Shown here: piece by piece, positions 8,990-15,272 of the stretch
Layout: each line of letters opens with the position of its first letter
How positions within the stretch are numbered: the stretch's first letter is position 1
Assembly: GCA_023433345.1 (NCBI GenBank)
Contig: JAEZDA010000087.1
Span: 1 to 21,513, forward strand
Reading direction: 5' to 3'
Length of the DNA: 21,513 bases
From: Bacteroidota bacterium
GTDB taxonomy: Bacteria; Bacteroidota; Bacteroidia; Chitinophagales; Chitinophagaceae
Notes under the pieces: model-generated
Told to the model about the DNA's origin: nothing
The model's input: the letters and a program-made list of their open reading frames with translations, nothing else
The model's database searches: none
Made by a program: the position numbers and the translations under genes

Positions 8990-9013
8990 AAAGTACTTTG
9001 TACTTCAAAGTAA
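8990..9013. promoter_or_regulatory. Operator site at creD (palindrome TACTTTG-N5-CAAAGTA)
   Basis: A perfect 7-bp inverted repeat with a 5-base spacer occupies 8994-9012, extended by conserved flanks to 24 bases. The same site, identical at 22 of 24 positions, stands at 9992-10015. It lies between the regulator stop (9029) and the creD ATG (8985), ending four bases before the start codon. On the minus strand its first part reads TTACTTTG, close to the Bacteroidetes -7 box, so a bound protein would block RNA polymerase. The left half contains the self-complementary AAAGTACTTT, giving three half-sites in all. Confidence 0.75.
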
Positions 9014-9028
9014 TAAGACAAAAAAAAT

Positions 9029-9340
9029 CTACTTTATGTTCCTTATCATCTTCTCCAACGCATCAATATGCGCTTTAAATGCCTTTTCGCCTGTTCGGGT
9101 AACCTGGTAGATCGTATTTGTTTTTCTGCCGACAAATCCCTTTTCCACCTTAATAAATTTATTTTCTTCCAGAGGTTTAAGATGACTTGCCAAATTTCCA
9201 TCTGTCACATCCAGCAATTCCTTCAATTCATTGAAGTTCATAGAATCGTTTACCATCAGGGCGCTCATTATTCCAAGCCTGATCCGGCTCTCAAATATTT
9301 TATTTAGTTGTTCGATCATTCCCTGCTTATTGCTTATCAT
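9029..9340 (-). CDS. Winged-helix transcriptional regulator (HTH_34-like, ArsR/MarR superfamily)
   Basis: This 103-residue protein consists of a winged helix: helix 1 about 8-29 (IEQLNKIFESRIRLGIMSAL), helix-turn-helix about 35-60 with recognition helix DGNLASHLKPLEEN, and a basic wing about 62-82 (KVEKGFVGRKTNTIYQVT). The final helix 84-101 is probably for dimerisation. This is the domain class of PF13601-type regulators (family from memory). No metal-binding cysteines are present, so metal sensing of the classical ArsR kind is unlikely. Its ATG overlaps the end of the preceding membrane-protein gene by 14 bases, so they are translationally coupled. Matching palindromes before the operon and before creD suggest autoregulation and control of creD. 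Confidence 0.92.
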   Translation of the reverse strand: MISNKQGMIEQLNKIFESRIRLGIMSALMVNDSMNFNELKELLDVTDGNLASHLKPLEENKFIKVEKGFVGRKTNTIYQVTRTGEKAFKAHIDALEKMIRNIK

Positions 9341-9989
9341 TTATTCCTGCTCTTTCATATTTCTGCCACATATATATTCCGTAGGCGATGTGCAGCACAC
9401 CGAAACCGAATGCCCAGAAGAAAAGCCCGTATCCTATAAAAAATAAACTGATGATGCCCAGAAATATTTCTGAATATCCCAGGTACCTGATCTCCTCAAG
9501 CGTATACTTACTGGCGTTAACCAAACCCAAACCGTAAAATATCAGGCAGCCCGGCACTACGAATTCAACGGCTGCGTAATGCACCAGCATAACCAAAAAA
9601 ATTGCGCCGGTTACCATAGGGATGCTTACATTAATTACAAGCCTCTTTGCTGTTTTTCCCCAGATCGGAAACCCTTCTCTTTTGCTTCTTAACCAGGTAA
9701 AGAAAAAAGCGGAAAAAAATGCGGCGACAAATGTTCCAATGCCTATCCAGAACAACCATAAATTAAAAACGTTGTAATAAGATTCTGCAATGGCAAGGGA
9801 AAGTCCTGCGGGCACATCGATAAACTGTTCCCTTGTGCCATAAGCAAACGGCCAGGCTATTGCTGCACCGATCAATGCGCATATACCGGCGCTCACACCG
9901 CTTAAACCGCTCAAACTGATAAAGCGGCTGCTTTTCTCCATCATGCGTCTTATGTCGCTTATCGCTTCAAGGGATTCATCGCGTTCCAT
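9327..9989 (-). CDS. Six-span membrane protein of a regulator/CreD module, function unknown
   Basis: This 220-residue protein has a short cytoplasmic N-terminus (ERDESLEAISDIRRMMEKSSRF) and about six hydrophobic segments: residues ~24-48, 72-98, 113-135, 138-153, and a last pair at ~170-208. I chose the ATG at 9989. An in-frame TTG at 10010 would run the coding sequence through the palindromic site at 9992-10015, which fits an operator better than codons. The gene overlaps the downstream winged-helix regulator by 14 bases. The same kind of arrangement, membrane protein then small winged-helix regulator then CreD, occurs in other Bacteroidetes (recollection, not checked). It may act as a membrane partner or signal input for the regulator; that is speculation. 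Confidence 0.85.
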   Translation of the reverse strand: MERDESLEAISDIRRMMEKSSRFISLSGLSGVSAGICALIGAAIAWPFAYGTREQFIDVPAGLSLAIAESYYNVFNLWLFWIGIGTFVAAFFSAFFFTWLRSKREGFPIWGKTAKRLVINVSIPMVTGAIFLVMLVHYAAVEFVVPGCLIFYGLGLVNASKYTLEEIRYLGYSEIFLGIISLFFIGYGLFFWAFGFGVLHIAYGIYMWQKYERAGINDKQ

Positions 9990-9991
9990 AT

Positions 9992-10015
9992 AAAGTACTT
10001 TGGACTGCAAAGTAA
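9992..10015. promoter_or_regulatory. Operator site at the membrane protein/regulator operon (second copy)
   Basis: The palindrome TACTTTG-N5-CAAAGTA recurs at 9996-10014 with the same flanks as at 8990-9013; only two spacer bases differ. It ends two bases before the ATG at 9989. Such precise repetition at the heads of two adjacent units that share a regulator is strong evidence for a dedicated binding site. The leader between any transcription start and the ATG must be very short, which is not unusual in Bacteroidetes. Confidence 0.75.
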
Positions 10016-10098
10016 CTTAGAAATCTATAAACCTGAAATAAAACATGCAGTTATTTTAAATGATTCTACAACCGGCGATATCAATGGAGGAATGGCCG

Positions 10099-11274
10099 TT
10101 ATCCTAATACCTGCAGAATTTTATCGCAGGCCGCTTTAATATCCTGGTCAGAAATATTCAATGGTGGTACAATTCTCAGGGCCTCGGGTGCAAAAAGAAA
10201 CCAATCTGTAAAAATTCCTTCCTGAAGCAGCGCGTCAATTACGGCTTTGTTAGTTTCAAAACTGTCGAACCACACCGCCATCATCAATCCGCGACTGGTA
10301 ACCTTCTTTATCTTTTCATGCACCAGTAACTTTAAAAACAGCTCCTCCTTTGCAAAAACTCCTTCAACCATCTTCTCATTCTGTAATGCCCGGAAAGCAG
10401 CGAGACCCGCGGCGCAGCTTACCGGATGACCGCCAAATGTATTTATGTGGCCGAGCACCGGGGAATGCGCGAGGCTGCTCATTATTTCAGGCGAAGAAAT
10501 GAATGCGCCCAGAGGCATTCCTCCGCCCAGAGCTTTCCCCAACAACAGAATATCCGGTACAACACCGAACTGTTCAAAAGCCCAGAGGGTTCCGTTTCTT
10601 CCAAAACCGCATTGAATTTCATCCAGCACCAGTAATGCTCCTTGCTGGGAACATCTTTCACGTAAAGCGTTTATCCATTGCCGTGAGGGTGGATTTACAC
10701 CGGCTTCAGCCTGTATCGTCTCCGCGATCACACAGGCCGTGTTTGTGTTGATATGATACAGATCGTCTTCATTATTATACTCCAGTTGCCTGATACCGGG
10801 GAGCAAGGGACGGAACGCTTGCTTCCAGTATTCATCGCCCATAATGCTTAATGAACCCTGGGTGCTTCCATGATAAGACTTTTTGAAAGAAAGGATCTCG
10901 GTGCGCCCCGTAAATCGTTTCGACAATTTCATCGCGCCTTCTGTGGCCTCACTCCCACTTGCCGTATAAAAAACCGAGGCAAGGCTCGCAGGAAGATGCT
11001 CACATAATGCCTGAGCATATTCAACCTGCGGGTTTTCTATAAGCTCGCCATACACCATGATATGGAGGTATTGATCCGCCTGCTTTCTAATAGCGTCTAC
11101 CACAGCAGGGTGGCGGTGCCCGATATGGCATACACTTATGCCCGCTATCAGATCAATGTATTCCTTTCCTTCTGCATCCCACAACCTGCTGCCCTCAGCT
11201 TTTACCATATTAATAGCTAAAGGTGCCTCGGAGGTTTGTGCTACATGACGGAGGAAGAGTTGCCTTTGAGTCAT
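10099..11274 (-). CDS. Class III PLP-dependent aminotransferase (acetylornithine aminotransferase-like)
   Basis: This 391-residue fold-type I enzyme has the class III layout: a glycine-rich phosphate-binding TASGSEATEGAMK (104-116), SYHGSTQGSLS (133-143), the cofactor-holding Asp218 in LVLDEIQCGFGRNG, and the Schiff-base Lys247 in LLLGKALGGGMPLGAF. HINTFGGHPVSCAAGLAA follows near 275-292. Members include ArgD, ornithine aminotransferase, GABA transaminase and lysine aminotransferases. The length fits ArgD, but no arginine gene is nearby, so the amino donor is left open. In Bacteroidetes such proteins are often simply called aspartate aminotransferase family. It reads divergently from the gamma-carbonic-anhydrase-like gene with 33 bases between the starts. 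A TATTTTTA box on the minus strand (11302-11295) is a possible -7 element. Confidence 0.9.
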   Translation of the reverse strand: MTQRQLFLRHVAQTSEAPLAINMVKAEGSRLWDAEGKEYIDLIAGISVCHIGHRHPAVVDAIRKQADQYLHIMVYGELIENPQVEYAQALCEHLPASLASVFYTASGSEATEGAMKLSKRFTGRTEILSFKKSYHGSTQGSLSIMGDEYWKQAFRPLLPGIRQLEYNNEDDLYHINTNTACVIAETIQAEAGVNPPSRQWINALRERCSQQGALLVLDEIQCGFGRNGTLWAFEQFGVVPDILLLGKALGGGMPLGAFISSPEIMSSLAHSPVLGHINTFGGHPVSCAAGLAAFRALQNEKMVEGVFAKEELFLKLLVHEKIKKVTSRGLMMAVWFDSFETNKAVIDALLQEGIFTDWFLFAPEALRIVPPLNISDQDIKAACDKILQVLG

Positions 11275-11307
11275 ACTGAAAATTTACCTTCACATAAAAA
11301 TACTACT

Positions 11308-11826
11308 ATGTCATTTATACTGCCTGTAAAAGGAATAATGCCTTCGTTCGGCGAGAACTGTTTTATAGCGCCCAATGCAACCATTGCAGGCGATGTGATA
11401 ATGGGCGCAGAGTGCAGCGTTTGGTTCAATGCTGTTATCAGGGGCGATGTAAACAGTATTCGATGTGGAAACCGCGTAAACATTCAGGATGGGGCCGTAG
11501 TTCACTGCACTTTTGAGAAAACAAAGACCATACTGGGAAATAATGTTAGTGTTGGGCACAATGCAATTGTACATGGATGCGTTATAGAAGATAATGTGTT
11601 GATTGGCATGGGTGCAATAGTGATGGATAATTGTTATATCGGAAGTAACAGCATCATAGCGGCAGGCGCGGTGGTGCTTGAAAACACAAGGGTTGAGCCA
11701 GGCTCCGTTTTTGCCGGTGTACCAGCGAGAAAAGTGAAAGAAACAGAAGAAGCGCACATAACAGGGGAAATTTCCAGGATCGCTAATAACTATGTAACCT
11801 ACAGCTCCTGGTTTAAAGAATTGTGA
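11308..11826 (+). CDS. Gamma-carbonic-anhydrase-like protein (left-handed beta-helix)
   Basis: This 172-residue hexapeptide-repeat protein begins with the family-typical MSFILPVKGIMPSFGENCFIAPNA. Repeats run from about 20 to 135, followed by a C-terminal helix (about 145-170). The three zinc-ligand histidines of the gamma class are in place: His66 in VVHCTF, and His84 and His89 in VGHNAIVHG. The core also keeps VIRGDVNSIRCGNRVNIQDG. Related proteins are YrdA, PaaY and CaiE, many of which lack strong carbonic anhydrase activity, so enzyme activity is not assured. I chose the ATG at 11308; an in-frame ATG at 11236 would add 24 residues that overlap the divergent aminotransferase and do not resemble the family. 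Confidence 0.92.
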   Translation: MSFILPVKGIMPSFGENCFIAPNATIAGDVIMGAECSVWFNAVIRGDVNSIRCGNRVNIQDGAVVHCTFEKTKTILGNNVSVGHNAIVHGCVIEDNVLIGMGAIVMDNCYIGSNSIIAAGAVVLENTRVEPGSVFAGVPARKVKETEEAHITGEISRIANNYVTYSSWFKEL

Positions 11827-11875
11827 AAAGGGAATTTTCGAAGTTCCAACGCGTTAAAAAACGTATTTTTAAAGA

Positions 11876-12070
11876 ATGAAAAAAATTGTACTTGCCTTAT
11901 TCGTCATTTCACTTTTTGGAAGTTGCTCATCTGGAATGTTTGCTAAAAAAGAAAAACTCGGATGCAAAACCAACGGAAGAAACGTGGGCGCGGAAAAGCT
12001 TTTATCCGGCGACCCTAAAGCCATGAAAGCAAGCAGGAAGGCCAAATTTAAAGGAACCAAAAGCTTTTAA
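11876..12070 (+). CDS. Small lipoprotein, 64 residues, function unknown
   Basis: The N-terminus is a lipoprotein signal: MKKIVLALFVISLFGSC with a lipobox FGSC, giving a lipidated Cys17. The mature part is about 48 residues, strongly basic (many lysines), with one further cysteine (Cys30 in LGCKTNG) and the motif GRNVGAEKLLSGDPKAMK. Residues 46-62 repeat lysine every few positions. I believe short lipoproteins with a KTNGRNVGAE-like core occur in Chitinophagaceae, but this is recollection only and no function is known to me. It lies 49 bases after the carbonic-anhydrase-like gene. A second reading frame on the opposite strand (11869-12060) is a shadow. Real-gene confidence rests on the clean signal and lipobox. 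Confidence 0.75.
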   Translation: MKKIVLALFVISLFGSCSSGMFAKKEKLGCKTNGRNVGAEKLLSGDPKAMKASRKAKFKGTKSF

Positions 12071-12116
12071 CACTTACACTATAGATCTGCCAATTATCCA
12101 TTAAAACCACTTACCT

Positions 12117-12419
12117 ATGTGCTATCACTTGCAAACCACCAATGGTGGTACTGAAGCCGTTATTGATGACAATTGCGGGATTACAAAGTTTTACGCTATC
12201 GCCAACACACTTGCCGAGCATTTGCAGGTGCAGTTTTTAAACCAGGTTGATGATGCGGAAACTCTGGACTGGGATTTTAAATATAAGGACCAGTTCCTCA
12301 CGCTGCACTACAATATCTTTAATGGAGTAAGCATCTTCCCACAGATGCCGACAAACAAAAAATCTAACAACAATGCCGTGGTTGAAGTAGCGCATTTCCT
12401 GGAGCGCCACGCATTCTGA
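12117..12419 (+). CDS. Hypothetical protein, 100 residues
   Basis: This small soluble protein is acidic in its middle (VDDAETLDWDFKYKD) and has no signal peptide, membrane segment or motif I recognise. It begins MCYHLQTTNGG and ends VEVAHFLERHAF. Aromatic and hydrophobic residues are spread evenly, as in a folded alpha/beta protein, and the ATG is cleanly placed. It lies 46 bases after the small lipoprotein and 66 bases before the AraC-type regulator, so it may be cotranscribed with either. Coding is likely but not proven. Confidence 0.6.
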   Translation: MCYHLQTTNGGTEAVIDDNCGITKFYAIANTLAEHLQVQFLNQVDDAETLDWDFKYKDQFLTLHYNIFNGVSIFPQMPTNKKSNNNAVVEVAHFLERHAF

Positions 12420-12474
12420 TTGTATAATTATAATTTTCGAAAACGCACTGCTTTTAGCGGTGCTTTTCAGCATG

Positions 12475-12482
12475 TACATTTG
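12475..12482 (+). promoter_or_regulatory. Putative -7 box (TACATTTG) directly before the AraC-type regulator
   Basis: TACATTTG is an exact match to the Bacteroidetes TAnnTTTG element, ending three bases before the ATG at 12486. A TTTA about 19 bases upstream (near 12452-12456) is a weak -33 candidate. If used, the transcript would be leaderless or nearly so. A single eight-base match in AT-rich DNA can arise by chance. Confidence 0.35.
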
Positions 12483-12485
12483 CGT

Positions 12486-13049
12486 ATGGCCGAACTAATG
12501 ATAAAAAACATGGTTTGTCAGCGTTGTGTTGCATCCGTGAAACAATTGTTTGAAAAGATGGATATTCCGGTGTCGAGAATTGACCTCGGAGAAGTTGAAA
12601 CCGTATCAGAACTACAGGATAACGAAGTAACAACCCTTGAAAAAAATTTAAAGGACCTCGGTTTTGAGTTGATCACTTCGCGAACCCATAAAATAATCGA
12701 CGACATTAAGAAACTTACGAGAGACTACCTCGCCCTTGGTTTAGAAAGCCAGCAAATAAATCTTTCCGCATTTATTACAAAGAAATTGCACTACGACTAT
12801 AGCTATTTAAGCGATCTCTTCTCTTCTGTGGAAGGAAAAACCATCGAGCAATATTTCATACTCCAGCGTATTGAAAAAGTAAAAGAGTTGATAGTGTACG
12901 ATCAACTTTCTCTAACGGAAATATCTTATCAAACAGGCTTCAGCAGCGTACACCACCTTTCCTCTCAATTCAAAAAAGTAACAGGGCTCACTCCGTCTCA
13001 CTTCAGAAAGATCAGGAACGTGAAGAGAAACAACATAGACGATGTATAG
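12486..13049 (+). CDS. AraC-family regulator with N-terminal heavy-metal-associated-like CxxC domain
   Basis: This 187-residue protein joins two parts. Residues 1-70 resemble an HMA fold with the metal-site motif NMVCQRCVASVK (Cys11, Cys14), as in copper chaperones and CopZ-like domains. Residues ~85-180 are an AraC/XylS helix-turn-helix: SAFITKKLHYDYSYLSDLFSS, then LSLTEISYQTGFSSVHHLSSQFKKVTGLTPSHFRK, the classical second HTH and signature. I chose the ATG at 12486. The in-frame TTG at 12420 would abut the stop of the preceding gene and add residues unlike the family. Regulators of this layout occur in Bacteroidetes near metal-handling genes (recollection). Here the next gene downstream is a 23-residue cysteine-rich peptide. 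The ligand is presumably a soft metal or a thiol/redox signal; that is inference. Confidence 0.9.
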   Translation: MAELMIKNMVCQRCVASVKQLFEKMDIPVSRIDLGEVETVSELQDNEVTTLEKNLKDLGFELITSRTHKIIDDIKKLTRDYLALGLESQQINLSAFITKKLHYDYSYLSDLFSSVEGKTIEQYFILQRIEKVKELIVYDQLSLTEISYQTGFSSVHHLSSQFKKVTGLTPSHFRKIRNVKRNNIDDV

Positions 13050-13087
13050 CAACATCCAAAAATTATATACATCTTCCCCTCTTTTGC

Positions 13088-13127
13088 ATAACACTCAAGC
13101 CTGTTGCGGGTTGTAGTTTTGTGTTAT
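13088..13127. repeat. Inverted repeat ATAACAC / GTGTTAT around the cysteine-rich peptide promoter
   Basis: ATAACAC at 13088-13094 and its exact complement GTGTTAT at 13121-13127 are 26 bases apart. The right arm abuts a TAGTTTTG -7 box, and the left arm would lie near the -35 region. That placement suits a regulator binding site, possibly for the adjacent AraC-type protein, but a 7-bp repeat at this spacing may be coincidental. Confidence 0.4.
13114..13121 (+). promoter_or_regulatory. Putative -7 box (TAGTTTTG) of the cysteine-rich peptide gene
   Basis: TAGTTTTG exactly matches the Bacteroidetes TAnnTTTG element and stands 38 bases before the ATG at 13160, giving an expected leader of about 30 bases. 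No good -33 TTTG is found at the usual 19-21 bases; a TTTG at 13083-13086 is too far. A weak core promoter of this kind would fit dependence on an activator such as the neighbouring AraC-type protein. Confidence 0.5.
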
Positions 13128-13159
13128 CAAATTAATCATCAAACAAAAAAACAGAGATT

Positions 13160-13231
13160 ATGAAAACGATCACAAACAAATGCAACTGCAACCCATGTAC
13201 ATGCCAGCCTGTCTGCCTGTGCGGAGAGTAA
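13160..13231 (+). CDS. Tiny cysteine-rich peptide (23 residues, six Cys), metallothionein-like
   Basis: The frame ATG (13160) to TAA (13229-13231) encodes 23 residues. A seven-residue N-terminus, MKTITNK, is followed by a cysteine array at residues 8-21 with pattern CxCxxCxCxxxCxC, then GE. The array also holds two Asn and two Pro, a composition seen in metal-thiolate peptides. It has no signal peptide or hydrophobic segment, so it would stay in the cytoplasm. It is flanked by its own -7 box and a strong terminator, so it forms a one-gene transcript. The upstream gene is the CxxC-AraC regulator. I do not recognise the peptide. Alternatives are a leader peptide or an RNA gene that happens to contain this frame; no same-strand gene follows within reach, which weighs against attenuation. 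Confidence 0.65.
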   Translation: MKTITNKCNCNPCTCQPVCLCGE

Positions 13232-13246
13232 ACAGTTCAGTAAAAT

Positions 13247-13274
13247 AAAAGGAGGGGCCGTGGCCTCTCCTTTT
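13247..13274 (+). terminator. Rho-independent terminator after the cysteine-rich peptide
   Basis: AAAAGGAGGGGCC (13247-13259) pairs with GGCCTCTCCTTTT (13262-13274), a 13-bp stem with one G-U pair and a very tight loop, so the innermost pairs probably open. The 3' arm supplies the T-run. It starts 15 bases after the TAA at 13231. The A-rich 5' arm makes the hairpin effective in both directions, so it could also stop transcripts from rsgA, which ends at 13311 on the opposite strand. Confidence 0.85.
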
Positions 13275-13310
13275 GTATTGAAGTAACAATTGATTAGAGA
13301 TGAACATCAG

Positions 13311-14231
13311 CTAATACAACTTATCTTCCATTGTATCCAATATTTTAAGATAGCTGACATAACGCTCCTCGTGAACTTCCTTCCCTACAGCCTTTTTTAC
13401 AGCGCACCCGGCCTCATTTGTGTGCATGCAGTTATTAAATCGGCAGTCAGTGAGCAACTTCCGCATTTCGGGAAAATAGTGTGAGAGTTCCTGCTTTGGA
13501 ATATCCACCAGGCCCATTTCCCTGATGCCTGGAGTATCGATGATTCTGCCTCCAGGCTCTATGTCGTACATTTCTGCGAAAGTTGTTGTGTGCAAACCTT
13601 TTCCGCTCCAGCCGCTTACGTCCTGGGTCTTTATTTCAAGCCCGGGGAAAAGGCAGTTTATAAAAGTTGATTTACCCACACCGGAATGTCCGCTTAACAA
13701 TGTGGTTTTGTTCTCCAGCAAACTTTTCATGTTCTCTATACCTTCTCCCGTTTCCACACTGGTATGAATAACCGTATAGCCTATCTCCCTGTACAATTCT
13801 GTTGCCCAGGCCAGCTTTTCATTTTCTTTCTTTTTATACAGATCGATCTTATTGAAAACGATTATGGCTGGAATGTGATAAGCCTCAGAGATCACCAGGA
13901 ACCGGTCTATGAAGCCAAGTGATGTTTTTGGTTCTGCAAGCGTTGCAAACAACAAGGACTGGTCGAGATTCGCAGCTACAATGTGATGCATGTTGCGGTT
14001 ATGGGGCGATACACGATTAATGTAATTTCTTCGTGTATGGATGGCCGTTATCACAACACTTTCTTCACCTTCGCCCGTTTCAAGCTCCACTAAATCTCCT
14101 ACTGCAATCGGGTTGGTGGATGTAATTCCGTCAATTTTAAACTTTCCTTTCAAGCGCGCTTTGTACTGCTGGCCCCCGCTCGTTTTCACCTGGTACCAAT
14201 TTCCCGTTGATTTGTAAACCAATGCCTCCAT
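13311..14231 (-). CDS. rsgA: Ribosome small subunit-dependent GTPase A (RsgA/YjeQ)
   Basis: This 306-residue protein is RsgA, the circularly permuted GTPase that checks late 30S subunit maturation. It has an N-terminal OB fold (about 1-68), then the permuted G motifs: G4 NKID (127-130), G1 P-loop GHSGVGKST (181-189), a switch region with SGWSGKGLHTTT (206-217), and G3 DTPG (232-235). The C-terminal zinc knuckle has Cys263, Cys268, His270 and Cys276 in TDCRFNNCMHTNEAGC. The length is normal. It follows batA by 34 bases on the same strand and may be cotranscribed with the moxR operon. Its stop is 36 bases from the bidirectional terminator. Confidence 0.96.
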   Translation of the reverse strand: MEALVYKSTGNWYQVKTSGGQQYKARLKGKFKIDGITSTNPIAVGDLVELETGEGEESVVITAIHTRRNYINRVSPHNRNMHHIVAANLDQSLLFATLAEPKTSLGFIDRFLVISEAYHIPAIIVFNKIDLYKKKENEKLAWATELYREIGYTVIHTSVETGEGIENMKSLLENKTTLLSGHSGVGKSTFINCLFPGLEIKTQDVSGWSGKGLHTTTFAEMYDIEPGGRIIDTPGIREMGLVDIPKQELSHYFPEMRKLLTDCRFNNCMHTNEAGCAVKKAVGKEVHEERYVSYLKILDTMEDKLY

Positions 14232-14265
14232 GTAGCGAAAGTAATTGATAAGTTTAGTTTATAAC

Positions 14266-15267
14266 CTATGGAAACTTGCGGTAAAGCGTGTACCGAAGCA
14301 ACAGTTCCAATAGTAGAAAAGCAAATGCTGCCCATGCAAAGGGGAAAAACTTTTCATTGTATCGAATTGTTTTTATTATCTCCACCTTCGTTTTCTCGAG
14401 CTGGTCGATAGTAGCGTATATATCGTTAAGGCCCTGGTTATCCTTTGCCCGAAAATAACGACCGCCCGTTTCAACTGCAATTGACGTCATGAGCTTTTCA
14501 TCAATATTCACTTTTTCGTTCTGTATTACAACTCCCATTGGCGTATTGACGGGCTGCGGTGCGTATCCGTCTGAACCTACACCAATTGTATACACTTTTA
14601 TTCCAAAGGTTTTAGCGATCTCCTTGGCTGTATTCGGATCAATTAAGCCCCCGTTATTGATTCCATCTGTGAGAAGAAGAATTACTTTCGAAGGCGATTT
14701 GCTTTCCCGGAGCCTGTCGACACTTGTGCTAAGCCCCGATCCTATTGCAGTTCCATCTTCCAGCAAACCATTCCTTATTCCTTTTATGGCAGACAATAAA
14801 ATAGCATGGTCAGTTGTGATCGGGCAAAGAGTAAAACTTTCGCCGGAAAATATCACAAGACCAATTCTGTCGGTGGGCCTTCTCTGAACAAAATCCATGG
14901 CCACAGTTTTGGCCGCTTCAAGCCGGTTGGGATGGAAATCGCGAGCAGTCATACTTCCGCTCACATCCAGGCATAGAACAATGTCGATGCCTTCTCCTTC
15001 TGCATGTTGATTATCGTTGCGCGTTTGTGGCTTCGCCAGTGCGATGATGATACAACAGAGGGCGAGCATCCGAAGAAAAAAAGGGAGATGCCGGGTGGAA
15101 GCTTTGAACGAACCCAGGCCCCGGATATTTATCGTTGAAATTCGAATCGGGGCTCCTCCCTTGCCCGCACCACGGAAATAAAGGTAGGCCAACACCGGCA
15201 ACAGCAGGAATAAGCCGAAGAATAGTGGCTCTTTGAAAATGATATTTTGAAAATAATCGAACAACAA
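14266..15267 (-). CDS. batA: BatA-like von Willebrand factor A membrane protein
   Basis: This 333-residue inner-membrane protein has two N-terminal membrane segments (about 14-31 and 62-78), a VWA domain (about 93-295) with a complete MIDAS start DVSGSM (Asp101, Ser103, Ser105), the later VILLLTDGINNGG, and a C-terminal membrane segment (about 309-328). This is the Bacteroides aerotolerance BatA layout: a VWA domain held at the membrane, usually working with a MoxR ATPase. It lies five bases after the BatD-like gene, at the end of moxR-DUF58-BatD-like-batA. The next gene is rsgA, so the usual partners BatB, BatC and BatE are not adjacent. The mechanism of the Bat proteins is not established. 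Confidence 0.9.
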   Translation of the reverse strand: MLFDYFQNIIFKEPLFFGLFLLLPVLAYLYFRGAGKGGAPIRISTINIRGLGSFKASTRHLPFFLRMLALCCIIIALAKPQTRNDNQHAEGEGIDIVLCLDVSGSMTARDFHPNRLEAAKTVAMDFVQRRPTDRIGLVIFSGESFTLCPITTDHAILLSAIKGIRNGLLEDGTAIGSGLSTSVDRLRESKSPSKVILLLTDGINNGGLIDPNTAKEIAKTFGIKVYTIGVGSDGYAPQPVNTPMGVVIQNEKVNIDEKLMTSIAVETGGRYFRAKDNQGLNDIYATIDQLEKTKVEIIKTIRYNEKFFPFAWAAFAFLLLELLLRYTLYRKFP

Positions 15268-15272
15268 TTCGC

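Noticed and set aside
9990..10010. TTG start at 10010 for the 220-residue membrane protein
   Set aside because: It would encode the palindromic operator as seven extra residues; the ATG at 9989 gives a natural cytoplasmic N-terminus and leaves the site non-coding.
11236..11307. ATG at 11236 for the gamma-carbonic-anhydrase-like protein
   Set aside because: It overlaps the divergent aminotransferase start, and family members begin at the MSFILPVKG position.
11311..11757. 148-codon minus-strand open frame opposite the carbonic-anhydrase-like gene
   Set aside because: Antisense shadow of a gene with intact zinc-ligand motifs.
12057..12066. AAAAGCTTTT palindrome at the end of the small lipoprotein gene
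   Set aside because: No loop, too short for a terminator, and inside the final codons.
12420..12485. TTG start at 12420 for the AraC-type regulator
   Set aside because: The added 22 residues abut the previous stop codon and do not fit the HMA-like start; ATG at 12486 does.
13160..13274. Cysteine-rich peptide as an attenuator leader peptide
   Set aside because: A Cys-rich frame followed by a terminator resembles attenuation, but no same-strand gene follows; the next genes (rsgA onward) are on the other strand.
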